Origin: Amycolatopsis bartoniae
Lineage (GTDB): Bacteria; Actinomycetota; Actinomycetes; Mycobacteriales; Pseudonocardiaceae
Length of the DNA: 64,000 nucleotides
NCBI RefSeq assembly: GCF_014191255.1
Contig: NZ_JACHWH010000002.1
Location: 434,001 to 498,000, forward strand
Direction of reading: 5' to 3'
In this document: positions 1 through 7,619 of the stretch, piece by piece
Layout of the letters: each line of letters begins with the position of its first letter
How positions within the stretch are numbered: the first letter of the stretch is position 1
The notes under the pieces: generated by a model
What the model was told of the DNA's origin: nothing
What the model saw: only the letters and a program-made list of their open reading frames with translations
Databases searched by the model: none
Program-made: the position numbers and the translations under genes

Positions 1-909
1 TCCTTCAAGGACCGCGTGGTCGCCGTCGCGCTCGCCGCGGCCCGTGAGTTCGGCTTCGACACCCTCGCCTGCCCCTCGACCGGCAACCTCGCCAACGCCG
101 TCGCCGCGGCCGCCGCCCGCGCCGGCTGGCAGTCCGTCGTGTTGATCCCCTCCTCCCTCGAGCGCGCCAAGATCCTCACCACCGCCGTCTACGACGGCAA
201 CCTCATCGCCGTCGACGGCAACTACGACGACGTCAACCGGCTCGCGACCCAGCTCGCCGCCGAGAACGAGACGTGGGCGTTCGTGAACGTCAACGTCCGG
301 CCGTACTACTCCGAGGGCTCGAAGACCCTGGGCTACGAGGTCGCCGAGCAGCTCGGCTGGCGTCTGCCGGAGCAGATCGTGGTGCCGATCGCCTCGGGCT
401 CGCAGCTGACCAAGGTGGACAAGGGCTTCCGCGAGCTGGGCACCCTCGGCCTGGTCGAGGAGACCCCGTACAAGGTCTTCGGCGCCCAGGCCACGGGCTG
501 CTCCCCGGTTTCGACGGCGTTCCGCAACGGCTACGACGTGGTGCAGCCGGTCAAGCCGGACACCATCGCCCGGTCCCTGGCCATCGGCAACCCCGCGGAC
601 GGCCCCTACGTGCTCGACGTCGTCAACCGCACCGGAGGTGCGATCGAGGACGTCTCCGACGAGGAGGTCGTCGAGGGCATCCGGCTGCTCGCCAGGACCG
701 AAGGCATCTTCACCGAAACCGCCGGCGGCGTCACCGTGGCGACGACGAAGAAGCTCATCGAGACCGGCAAGCTCGACCCCGAAGCCGAGACCGTCCTGCT
801 CATCACCGGTGACGGGCTCAAGACCCTGGACGCCGTCGAAGGCCGGATCGGTCCGAAGGCGACGGTCCCGCCGAACGCCGACGCGGTGCGCCAGGCCCTC
901 CAGAGCTGA
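1..909 (+). CDS. thrC: Threonine synthase, 5'-truncated by the window edge
   Basis: Pyridoxal-phosphate enzyme that converts O-phosphohomoserine to threonine in the cytosol. The reading frame is open from base 1 and starts with S-F-K-D-R, the motif holding the PLP-binding lysine, so about the first quarter to third of the protein lies outside the window. Visible motifs are the substrate loop STGNLANAVAAAAARAG, a glycine-rich phosphate-binding segment (IASGSQ) and the C-terminal LLITGDGLKTLDAV found in this family. The gene ends three bases before the stop codon of comEC, which converges on it. It is not beside hom or thrB within the visible part. Other fold-type II PLP enzymes are possible, but the motif set fits threonine synthase well. 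Confidence 0.9.
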   Translation, partial: SFKDRVVAVALAAAREFGFDTLACPSTGNLANAVAAAAARAGWQSVVLIPSSLERAKILTTAVYDGNLIAVDGNYDDVNRLATQLAAENETWAFVNVNVRPYYSEGSKTLGYEVAEQLGWRLPEQIVVPIASGSQLTKVDKGFRELGTLGLVEETPYKVFGAQATGCSPVSTAFRNGYDVVQPVKPDTIARSLAIGNPADGPYVLDVVNRTGGAIEDVSDEEVVEGIRLLARTEGIFTETAGGVTVATTKKLIETGKLDPEAETVLLITGDGLKTLDAVEGRIGPKATVPPNADAVRQALQS

Positions 910-912
910 GTT

Positions 913-3279
913 TCACCTCCCTCTACGCACCACCGCCGGTTCTCCGTCGTCCGTGACCACGGCCGTGTCGCCGTCGGTGTCGGTGCGGGCGACCAACGCC
1001 CCGTCCGCCACCAGTTCGTCCACTGTGGACTTGCTGGGATGGCCGTAGCTGTTGCCCGCACCGACACTGATGAGCGCGAGCCGGGGCGCGACCGCGGCGA
1101 GGAACGTGGGCAGTGAGAAGCGGCTTCCGTGGTGGGGCACTTTCAACACCTCCGCGTGCAGGTCCGTGCCATCGGCGAGCAGGTCGCCCTGCGCCAGCAG
1201 TTCGACGTCGCCCGTGAGCAGCACCCGTCCGGCCGGCGTGAACGCCCGCAGGACGACCGACGTGTTGTTGATGTTCGTTCCGTCGGCGTCGTCTTCCTGC
1301 TGCTGCGAGCCGACGTAACGCGGTCCGATCACCTCCATGGACAGTCCGGGCCAGTCGAGTCGCTGACCGAGTTCCAGTTCCAGCAAGGGCACGCCGTGCC
1401 GCGCGGCGACCCCGGCCACCTGCCGCCACGCCCAGTCGGGCAGCCGTCCGGGCCCCACCGCGACCGCCCCGACCGACCGGCCGTCGAACACCGAGTCCAG
1501 CCCGCTGATGTGGTCGGCGTGCAGGTGGCTCAGCACGACCAGCGGCACCCGGTCCACGCCGAGCCGGGACAGGCATTCGTCGACGGGCCCCGGCTCCGGC
1601 CCGGTGTCCACGACAACTGCCCGCCCCGGGTCGGTGGTCGCCAGCACCTCCGCATCGCCCTGCCCCACATCGCACGCGACCATCGCCCATCCCGCCGGCG
1701 GCCATCCCGGCGCGATGACCCGCACCGGCACGACGACCAGCAGGACGCACACCAGCACGAGCGCCAACCCGACCCGCAGGCGTGGCCGCCGCAACAGCAC
1801 CACCAGCACCGCCACGGCGACCAACGCCAGCACGCCGCCCCACCAGCCACCGGGCCAGGGCACCACCGCGCCCGGGATTCGCGAGGCGTGACGCGCGACC
1901 ACGAGGAGCCAGTGCACCTCCGGCCCCGCCGCGAGTGCCGGCAGCTTGGCCGCGGCCGGCCAGAACGTGGCCAGCACGGCGGTCACCACGCCCAGTACCG
2001 TCGCCGGGGCGACCACCGGTGCGGCGAGGACGTTCGCGGCGATCGACACCACGCTGACCTGCCCGGCCATACCCGCGATCACGGGCGCGGTGACGAGGAA
2101 CGCGGCGAGCGGGACGGCCAGCCCCTCCGCGATCCCCGGCGGCACACCGCGCCTGCTCATCGCCTCGACCCAGTGCGGCGCCAGCAGCACGAGCCCGGCC
2201 GTGGCGAGGGCAGACAGCGCGAAGCCGAGGCTGACCGCCATCGCCGGGTCGTAGACCACCAGCACACACACGGCCGCGGCCAATGCGGGCAGGACCGACC
2301 GGTGTCGTCCGAGTGCCAGGGCCAGTAGCCCGACCGCACCCATCACCCCCGCCCGCAGGACACTCGGTTCGCCACCGGTGAGGATCACGAACCCGACCAG
2401 CGCCAGCCCCGCCACGAGTGCTGACAGCCGGGGGCCGACCCGCAGCGCCCTGAGGAGCAACAGCACCGCGCCGGCCACGACGGCCAGATTGCTCCCGCTG
2501 ACGGCCATCAAGTGCGACAGTCCGGCGTCGGTGAACTCGCGCTGCACCTGCGCGGAGACTCCGCTGGTGTCTCCCACCACCAGCCCGGGCAGCAGACCCG
2601 CCGCATCCTCCGAGAGGACAGAACACGCCTGCCTGAGCGCGGCTCGAACGGACTCCGCGGCCTTCTGCCACCAGGACGCGTCCCCCACCTCGCCCGGCGG
2701 CCCACGGACGTAGACAGCGGCCACTGTGAGGTCGGCGTCCCGCGGCGGAGCGAGCTTGCCCTGCACGGTGACTTCCTGGCCCGGCAGCAACTCCGACCAC
2801 GCTGGGAAGGGCGTGAGAAGCACGACCCGTCCCGTGGAGTCGATCGGAGCCCGCGCGGCTTCGGCTCGCTCGACGGTCGCCGGGATGACGACGAGCCGCG
2901 CACCTGCCTGTTGCCCCGCATAGCCGGCTGTCTGGATCGGCTTCGGCCGCTCAGCCACTACCACGCGCAGCTTGACGGCAGCACCTCGAACGGCCAGTGC
3001 CCCCAACGGATCGTGCTGCGCGCTGAACACCACCCCGGCCAGCGGACCGGCCAACAGGACTCCGGCCAGCAGTAACGCACCCGCGCCCGCGAACCAGCGT
3101 GGGCGGCTCTTTCGCCAGCGCCAGAGCAGGACGACGGCGACCACCACGGCGGCCGAACCCACGACCAGCGCGGCCCACCAGCTCCACAGCAGCGCGACCA
3201 GCACACCGAGCCAGAGGACCAGCGCGGCCGGGACGAGACGGCAGTCGTGCCAGGCGGGCGTCCGGATGTCCGTGAGCAT
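913..3279 (-). CDS. comEC: ComEC/Rec2 family DNA-uptake channel protein
   Basis: Polytopic membrane protein of 788 residues, the usual length for full ComEC proteins. In competent bacteria this family moves single-stranded DNA across the inner membrane. Residues 1 to 70 hold two or three membrane helices, then an extracytoplasmic domain, then a competence-domain helix bundle around residues 230 to 520 (SHLMAVSGSNLAVVAG is typical). The C-terminus is a metallo-beta-lactamase-like domain with the metal motif HLHADHISGLD near residue 586 and VPHHGSR near 716. The ATG overlaps the comEA stop codon by one base (TGATG), so the two are translationally coupled. In mycobacteria holA follows comEC; here threonine synthase converges instead. 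Whether the host is naturally competent cannot be told from sequence. Confidence 0.93.
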   Translation of the reverse strand: MLTDIRTPAWHDCRLVPAALVLWLGVLVALLWSWWAALVVGSAAVVVAVVLLWRWRKSRPRWFAGAGALLLAGVLLAGPLAGVVFSAQHDPLGALAVRGAAVKLRVVVAERPKPIQTAGYAGQQAGARLVVIPATVERAEAARAPIDSTGRVVLLTPFPAWSELLPGQEVTVQGKLAPPRDADLTVAAVYVRGPPGEVGDASWWQKAAESVRAALRQACSVLSEDAAGLLPGLVVGDTSGVSAQVQREFTDAGLSHLMAVSGSNLAVVAGAVLLLLRALRVGPRLSALVAGLALVGFVILTGGEPSVLRAGVMGAVGLLALALGRHRSVLPALAAAVCVLVVYDPAMAVSLGFALSALATAGLVLLAPHWVEAMSRRGVPPGIAEGLAVPLAAFLVTAPVIAGMAGQVSVVSIAANVLAAPVVAPATVLGVVTAVLATFWPAAAKLPALAAGPEVHWLLVVARHASRIPGAVVPWPGGWWGGVLALVAVAVLVVLLRRPRLRVGLALVLVCVLLVVVPVRVIAPGWPPAGWAMVACDVGQGDAEVLATTDPGRAVVVDTGPEPGPVDECLSRLGVDRVPLVVLSHLHADHISGLDSVFDGRSVGAVAVGPGRLPDWAWRQVAGVAARHGVPLLELELGQRLDWPGLSMEVIGPRYVGSQQQEDDADGTNINNTSVVLRAFTPAGRVLLTGDVELLAQGDLLADGTDLHAEVLKVPHHGSRFSLPTFLAAVAPRLALISVGAGNSYGHPSKSTVDELVADGALVARTDTDGDTAVVTDDGEPAVVRRGR

Positions 3280-4025
3280 CAGACGGTCACCTGGTCCCGG
3301 AGCTTGGCGAACTTCGCCGTGCCGATGCCGTCGACCTCTTGCAGCTGGTCGATCGAGGTGAAGGAGCCATGCTCCGTACGCCAGTCGATGATCCGCTTCG
3401 CGGTGACCTCGCCGACGCCGGGCAGCGAGTCGAGCTGCTCGGCCGTCGCGCTGTTCAGGTTGACCTTGCCCGGCGCCGCGGACGGATCGGCCTGCTGGGG
3501 TATGGCCGACGGCGGCGCCGGGATGCCGACGTAGACCTGCTCGCCGTCCGTCAGCTTGCGGGCGAGGTTCAACGCCGTGATGTCCGTACCGTCGAAGACA
3601 CCACCGGCCGCGCTCAACGCGTCGGCGACCCGGGCACCGCTCGGCACGGTGACGAGCCCGGGCGAGCGCACCTTGCCGACGACGCTGACCACCAACGAAC
3701 TCTCGGCGGCCTTCGACTGAGCGACCGTGGACGTGGGCGGCCTGTCCTGAGCCGCGGGCAGCACCGGCGGACGCTCGGGTGGCGGGCTGCCGCCCAGCAG
3801 CACGATCGAACCGCCGATGAGGACCAGCACCGCGGCGAGGGCCGCGACGACGGCCGTGAGCCGGCGACGCGAGGGACTTCGGGTGAGCCCGGGCGGTACC
3901 CAGCGTTCGACGAGCTTGCCGATGAGCGGAGGTTCACGCTCCGAGGCGAGCGCCTGGTCGGCGAGCTGTCGCAGCCGGTTGCGGGCCGGGGACTCGGGGG
4001 TCTGGGGAAAGGCTTGTTCGAACAC
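3279..4025 (-). CDS. comEA: ComEA-like helix-hairpin-helix DNA-binding protein
   Basis: Membrane-anchored DNA receptor partner of ComEC. A single transmembrane helix (AVLVLIGGSIVLLGG) follows a basic N-terminal stretch. After a proline-rich linker come an SLBB-type domain (VRSPGLVTVPSGARVADAL) and a C-terminal pair of helix-hairpin-helix motifs (VNLNSATAEQLDSLPGVG and VDGIGTAKFAKLRD). The frame is open to a GTG at 4115. I prefer the GTG at 4025 because a -10 box TAGCGT (4033 to 4038) lies exactly seven bases upstream, the leaderless pattern seen repeatedly here; this gives about 248 residues. The longer start would put two DnaA-box-like sequences inside the gene. It is the first gene of a comEA-comEC unit. 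Confidence 0.88.
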   Translation of the reverse strand: MFEQAFPQTPESPARNRLRQLADQALASEREPPLIGKLVERWVPPGLTRSPSRRRLTAVVAALAAVLVLIGGSIVLLGGSPPPERPPVLPAAQDRPPTSTVAQSKAAESSLVVSVVGKVRSPGLVTVPSGARVADALSAAGGVFDGTDITALNLARKLTDGEQVYVGIPAPPSAIPQQADPSAAPGKVNLNSATAEQLDSLPGVGEVTAKRIIDWRTEHGSFTSIDQLQEVDGIGTAKFAKLRDQVTV

Positions 4026-4032
4026 CCATTCG

Positions 4033-4038
4033 ACGCTA
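4033..4038 (-). promoter_or_regulatory. Putative -10 box of a leaderless comEA promoter
   Basis: TAGCGT on the minus strand followed by seven bases and GTG at 4025. No clear -35 element is visible at 17 bases upstream. Confidence 0.4.
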
Positions 4039-4079
4039 GGAGGGGTGGCCCGGGGCGGGAAAGTGGGAATTGGGGCGGC

Positions 4080-4106
4080 TGTGGACAAGTGGGGGTATGT
4101 GGATAA
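4080..4106. promoter_or_regulatory. Pair of DnaA-box-like 9-mers upstream of comEA
   Basis: On the plus strand TGTGGACAA (4080 to 4088) and TGTGGATAA (4098 to 4106); on the minus strand they read TTGTCCACA and TTATCCACA. The second is the canonical DnaA box and the first matches the preferred box of Streptomyces DnaA. They have the same orientation, 18 bases apart, in the gap between degV and the preferred comEA start. Confidence 0.45.
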
Positions 4107-4121
4107 CTCCCCCACGAGAGG

Positions 4122-4979
4122 TCAGCGGTAGCCGACCGGGTTCCGCTGCACCACCACGCCGACCACGCCCGGCCCCGTGTGCGCGCCGATGACCGCGCCG
4201 AGCTCCGAAACCAGACACCCCTCCGGCACCACCAGCCGCTCCTCCAGCAGGTTGGCCAGCTCAGCCGCCCGTTCCGCCGACGCCAGGTGGTGCACCGCGA
4301 CCTCGACCGGCTCGTCCCCCGCCGCGGCCGCCGCCAGGTCCACCAGCCGAACCACGGCGCGGTTCATCGTCCGCACCTTCTCCAGCGGTTGGATCCGTCC
4401 GTCGTCCATGTGCAGCACCGGTTTCACCGCGAGCGCCGTGCCCAGCAACGCCGCCGCGGCGCCGATCCGCCCGCCCCGGCGCAGGTACTCCAGGGTCTCG
4501 ACCACGAACAGCGTTTTGGAAGCCCGGACAGCCGACATCGCGGCTTCCTCGACCTCCTTCGCCGACCCGCCCGCCTTCGCCGCCCGCGCGGCGTGCAGAG
4601 CCGCGAAACCGAGGCCCATCGCCGTCCCGCGCGAGTCCACGACCCGCACCACGTCCGGCCCGACCTGCTGCGCGGCCAGCACCGCCGACTCCCAGGTCCC
4701 CGAGATCTCGCTCGACAGGTGCAGCGACACGACTTCGTCCGCGCCCTCGTCCAGGGCTGCCCGGAACACGGCCGCGAACTCCGCCGGCGTCGGCCGCGAA
4801 GTGGTCACGATGCGCCGTTGCCCCAGCGCTTCCGCGAGCGCGACGGGCCCGACGTCGACGCCATCCAACGCCGCTTCGCCGTCGATGAGGACGTGCAGCG
4901 GCACCACCCGGATGGCGAACCGTTCGGCGAACCCCTCGGGCAGGTGGGCGGTGGAGTCGGTGATGACGGCGACCGGCAC
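4122..4979 (-). CDS. DegV family fatty-acid-binding protein
   Basis: Soluble protein of 285 residues. DegV proteins bind a single fatty acid and in several bacteria feed it to fatty acid kinase; the exact role in actinobacteria is not settled. Family marks are the N-terminal VAVITDSTAHLP, the segment TSRPTPAEF near residue 60, the serine-containing HLSSEISGTWESA near residue 100, and RRGGRIGAAAALLG near 165. The start is a GTG at 4979. The neighbour order degV, octT-like, gpgP-like, rsfS, nadD is the same as M. tuberculosis Rv2417c to Rv2421c, which supports orthology. It is nine bases downstream of the octT-like gene and probably the last gene of that unit. Confidence 0.9.
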   Translation of the reverse strand: MPVAVITDSTAHLPEGFAERFAIRVVPLHVLIDGEAALDGVDVGPVALAEALGQRRIVTTSRPTPAEFAAVFRAALDEGADEVVSLHLSSEISGTWESAVLAAQQVGPDVVRVVDSRGTAMGLGFAALHAARAAKAGGSAKEVEEAAMSAVRASKTLFVVETLEYLRRGGRIGAAAALLGTALAVKPVLHMDDGRIQPLEKVRTMNRAVVRLVDLAAAAAGDEPVEVAVHHLASAERAAELANLLEERLVVPEGCLVSELGAVIGAHTGPGVVGVVVQRNPVGYR

Positions 4980-4988
4980 GCCGCAAGC

Positions 4989-5723
4989 CTACGGGGCGCC
5001 GGGCTCGGAGTCCGGGACCAGCAGCGGACCGATCAGCGCCGCCATCGCCTTGCCGACGGACGCGTGGCCCTCCCAGCCCCAGTGCATCCCGTCCGGGTTG
5101 CCCCGTCCGCCGAGCACGTGCTCCCCCACGACGGCGGGCAGGTCGAGCAGGGGAACGTCAGCCCGCGCGCCCCATTCCCGGACGGCGGCTTCCGCCTGGG
5201 CGCGGGCGGTGTGCACGCGGCCGTAGGAGTCGGCCCGGTGGACGCTGGGCAACACGCCGACGATCGGCAAGGCCGGCCGCAGGATGCGCAGGGCACCGAC
5301 GGCCGTGTCCAGGTAGTGAACGGTCAACCGCGTCGGCAACACTGTCGGGCGACCCCGCAGTGCCACGGAGAGTTTCGGCTGCGCGGCGAGATACGCCTTG
5401 CGGGCGACGCGGCGCAATCCTTCCGGGCGGAGGTATCGCAGGCCGGTGCGCAGGTACGTGGGCAACGGCGACGGAAGCGTGTCCATGCTGCCCACCGCGA
5501 GCACCACCACGTCGACGTGGTGCAGGTCAGCCCACACGCGCGGGTCGCCGATGAGGGACCACCACATGTCCCGGGCCGTCCAGCCCATGCCCGCGACGAG
5601 GTCAGCCGGCCCGCCGAGCACTCCGGCCGCCACGTTCGGCCACAGCCGTGGCTCGTCGGCGGCACAGGGCCCCTCCGGACCGTGGAAGCTCAGCGAATCG
5701 CCGAAGACCAGCAGGCGCGGCAC
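4989..5723 (-). CDS. SGNH/GDSL hydrolase, OctT-like acyltransferase
   Basis: About 244 residues with an SGNH fold: block I RLLVFGDSLSFHG at the N-terminus, VLAVGSMD as the block with the conserved glycine, and a C-terminal DGMHWGWEGHASVG carrying the catalytic Asp and His. The M. tuberculosis gene at this position (Rv2418c) is diglucosylglycerate octanoyltransferase, which acylates the primer of methylglucose lipopolysaccharides. Adjacency to a GpgP-like phosphatase supports the same role, but that is inferred from synteny only. I take the GTG at 5723, two bases after the gpgP-like stop codon; upstream codons in frame overlap that gene and encode non-family sequence. A plain lipase/esterase is the alternative. 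Confidence 0.75.
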   Translation of the reverse strand: MPRLLVFGDSLSFHGPEGPCAADEPRLWPNVAAGVLGGPADLVAGMGWTARDMWWSLIGDPRVWADLHHVDVVVLAVGSMDTLPSPLPTYLRTGLRYLRPEGLRRVARKAYLAAQPKLSVALRGRPTVLPTRLTVHYLDTAVGALRILRPALPIVGVLPSVHRADSYGRVHTARAQAEAAVREWGARADVPLLDLPAVVGEHVLGGRGNPDGMHWGWEGHASVGKAMAALIGPLLVPDSEPGAP

Positions 5724-5725
5724 GG

Positions 5726-6337
5726 TCAGCCGTACATGCCCGCGTTGTAGGCGTTGAGCCGCCACGCCCCGTCACGACGGCTCAGCTCCACCCAGTGGCA
5801 GTTGCGGATACCGCCCAGCTGCGGCCACGCCTCCACGGGCAGCGACAACAACCCGGCGGTGAGGGCCGTGATCAGGCCGCCGTGCGCGGCGAGCAGCACC
5901 GTCTCCAGCGGCTCGTCGCTCGCCACCAGGTCGCCGACCACCTCAGCGGCGCGCTCCGCGACCTCCACCCTCGACTCACCGCCCGGCGGCGCCCACGTGG
6001 CGTCGACGCGCCAGCGGTCGCGATCGCCGGGATACGCGGCGTCCACCTCCGCGCCCGTCAGGCCCTGCCACTCGCCGAGGTGCGTCTCGCGCAGCCGCTT
6101 GTCGATGCGCAGCGGCACCCCGATGGCCTCGGTCAGCACGGTCGCCGTGTCGGTGGCTCGCCGCAGGTCGGAGGCGATGACCAGCTCGAGTTCGAACCGG
6201 GCGAGCGCGGGTACGGCGAACCGCGCCTGGTTCCAGCCCACCTCGGTGAGCGCCGAGTCGAGGTGCCCCTGCATCCGGCCCGCCGCGTTGTAGTCGGTCT
6301 CCCCGTGCCGCCAGAGCACGAGGCGCCGCAAGGTCAC
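5726..6337 (-). CDS. Histidine phosphatase family protein, GpgP-like
   Basis: About 203 residues of the phosphoglycerate mutase superfamily. The phosphohistidine motif LWRHGETDYN is at the N-terminus, followed by RETHLGEWQGL and a second catalytic histidine in VLLAAHGGLITAL near residue 155. The mycobacterial gene in this position, Rv2419c, is glucosyl-3-phosphoglycerate phosphatase (GpgP), which makes glucosylglycerate for methylglucose lipopolysaccharide synthesis; I infer the same here. The start is a GTG at 6337 that overlaps the rsfS stop codon as GTGA. The longer open frame (to 6394) encodes an arginine-rich stretch that is the shadow of rsfS. Confidence 0.8.
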   Translation of the reverse strand: MTLRRLVLWRHGETDYNAAGRMQGHLDSALTEVGWNQARFAVPALARFELELVIASDLRRATDTATVLTEAIGVPLRIDKRLRETHLGEWQGLTGAEVDAAYPGDRDRWRVDATWAPPGGESRVEVAERAAEVVGDLVASDEPLETVLLAAHGGLITALTAGLLSLPVEAWPQLGGIRNCHWVELSRRDGAWRLNAYNAGMYG

Positions 6338-6714
6338 TCGCCGCCCTCGCCGTCGGCGAGGCCCGCCACCTCGATGCGCGGGCAGTCCTTCCACAGCCGC
6401 TCCAGGCCGTAGAAGGCACGTTCCTCGTCGTGCTGGACGTGGACCACCAGGTCGACGAAGTCGAGCAGCACCCAGCGGCCCTCACGGGCGCCTTCACGGC
6501 GCACGGGCTTGTGGCCCGCCAACCGCAGCTTCTCCTCGACGCTGTCGACGATGGCGCCCACCTGCCGCTCGTTGGGCGCGGACGCGATGAGGAACACGTC
6601 GGTGATCACGAGCTGTTCGGAGACGTCCAGCACCACGACATCGGTGGCCTTCTTGTCGGCAGCCGCGTGGGCTGCCACGTTCGCCATCTCCCGGGCTTGG
6701 GACGTCGCTGCCAC
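6334..6714 (-). CDS. rsfS: Ribosomal silencing factor RsfS
   Basis: 126 residues, the normal length of RsfS/Iojap. The protein binds ribosomal protein L14 on the 50S subunit and blocks subunit joining when nutrients are scarce. The family core is visible as VVVLDVSEQLVITDVFLIASA, then GHKPVRREGAREGRWVLLDF and VVHVQHDEERAFYGLERLW. It lies about 50 bases downstream of nadD and overlaps the next gene by four bases, so it is in one operon with nadD and the two glycogen-like polysaccharide genes, as in mycobacteria. Confidence 0.95.
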   Translation of the reverse strand: MAATSQAREMANVAAHAAADKKATDVVVLDVSEQLVITDVFLIASAPNERQVGAIVDSVEEKLRLAGHKPVRREGAREGRWVLLDFVDLVVHVQHDEERAFYGLERLWKDCPRIEVAGLADGEGGE

Positions 6715-6764
6715 TCCTGCTCCCTCTTACTGGGCATCCTGCCGGATCGAGGGTACCTGGCGGC

Positions 6765-7358
6765 TCACTCCTGCTTGCGGTACAGGTTTCTCTTGTCGAT
6801 GTATCTCACGACACCGTCCGGCACGAGGTACCAGACCGGTTCGTTCCGCTGGGCGCGCTCGCGGCAGCCGGTGGACGAGATGGCCATGGCCGTGACCTCG
6901 ACCAGGGTCACCTTGCCGCTGGGCAGGTGGTGGTCGTTGAGCCGGTAACCGGGCCGCGTGACGCCGATGAAGTGCGCGTAGTCGAACAGCTCGTCGGCGT
7001 TGTGCCAGGTCAGGATCTGTTCCAGGGCGTCGGCACCGGTGATGAAGAACAGTTCGGCCTCGGGGTACTCCGCGTGCAGGTCGCGCAGCGTGTCGACGGT
7101 GTAGGTCTCGCCGCCGCGGTCGATGTCCACCCTGCTGACGGAGAACTTGGGGTTCGACGCCGTCGCGATCACCGTCATCAGGTACCGGTCCTCGGCCTTC
7201 GTGACGGTGCGGCCGGTCTTCTGCCACGGCTGGCCCGTCGGCACGAAGATCACTTCGTCGAGCTCGAACCGGGACTGCACCTCGCTGGCCGCGACGAGGT
7301 GACCGTGGTGGATGGGATCGAAGGTTCCGCCCATGACCCCGAGACGCCGTGGTGACAT
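6765..7358 (-). CDS. nadD: Nicotinate-nucleotide adenylyltransferase
   Basis: Transfers AMP from ATP to nicotinate mononucleotide in NAD synthesis. The N-terminus [19 protein letters not shown] contains the nucleotidyltransferase motif with the HxGH element, and the C-terminal part has [12 protein letters not shown], the ISST-type signature. I start at the ATG at 7358, giving 197 residues; the open frame extends 66 codons further upstream but that part has no family similarity. A TATACG hexamer lies eight bases before this ATG and could be its -10 box. It opens the nadD-rsfS-gpgP-like-octT-like-degV unit. Confidence 0.95.
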   Translation of the reverse strand: MSPRRLGVMGGTFDPIHHGHLVAASEVQSRFELDEVIFVPTGQPWQKTGRTVTKAEDRYLMTVIATASNPKFSVSRVDIDRGGETYTVDTLRDLHAEYPEAELFFITGADALEQILTWHNADELFDYAHFIGVTRPGYRLNDHHLPSGKVTLVEVTAMAISSTGCRERAQRNEPVWYLVPDGVVRYIDKRNLYRKQE

Positions 7359-7552
7359 GAACGAAGCGTATAGATCGCGGGCCGATGTGTGGGCCGCTGA
7401 CGCGCGTCGCGGCCCACACACCTCCGCCGCGTCGCCGGCGATCCGAGGGGAACCTCCGGTGACGCTCCGCCCCTCCCCGGGCGGGACGAGGAGGAAACGC
7501 GTCCGCGTCACTCGTATGACGTCCTCAATCGGGGTGTTCCCGGTCACAGTGG

Positions 7553-7573
7553 GCACGAGTGGGCCAGTCGTGC
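7553..7573. promoter_or_regulatory. 21-bp imperfect palindrome between nadD and recQ
   Basis: GCACGA and TCGTGC arms flank a centre that is itself symmetric (TGG, G, CCA); only two symmetric G-G positions break the palindrome. It lies about 47 bases before the preferred recQ start in a 261-base divergent gap, a sensible operator position. It does not match the actinobacterial LexA box. Confidence 0.4.
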
Positions 7574-7619
7574 GGTTTCCGAGCAGCCTTTGTCGGAGGC
7601 ATGGGGTACACGTGGACCC

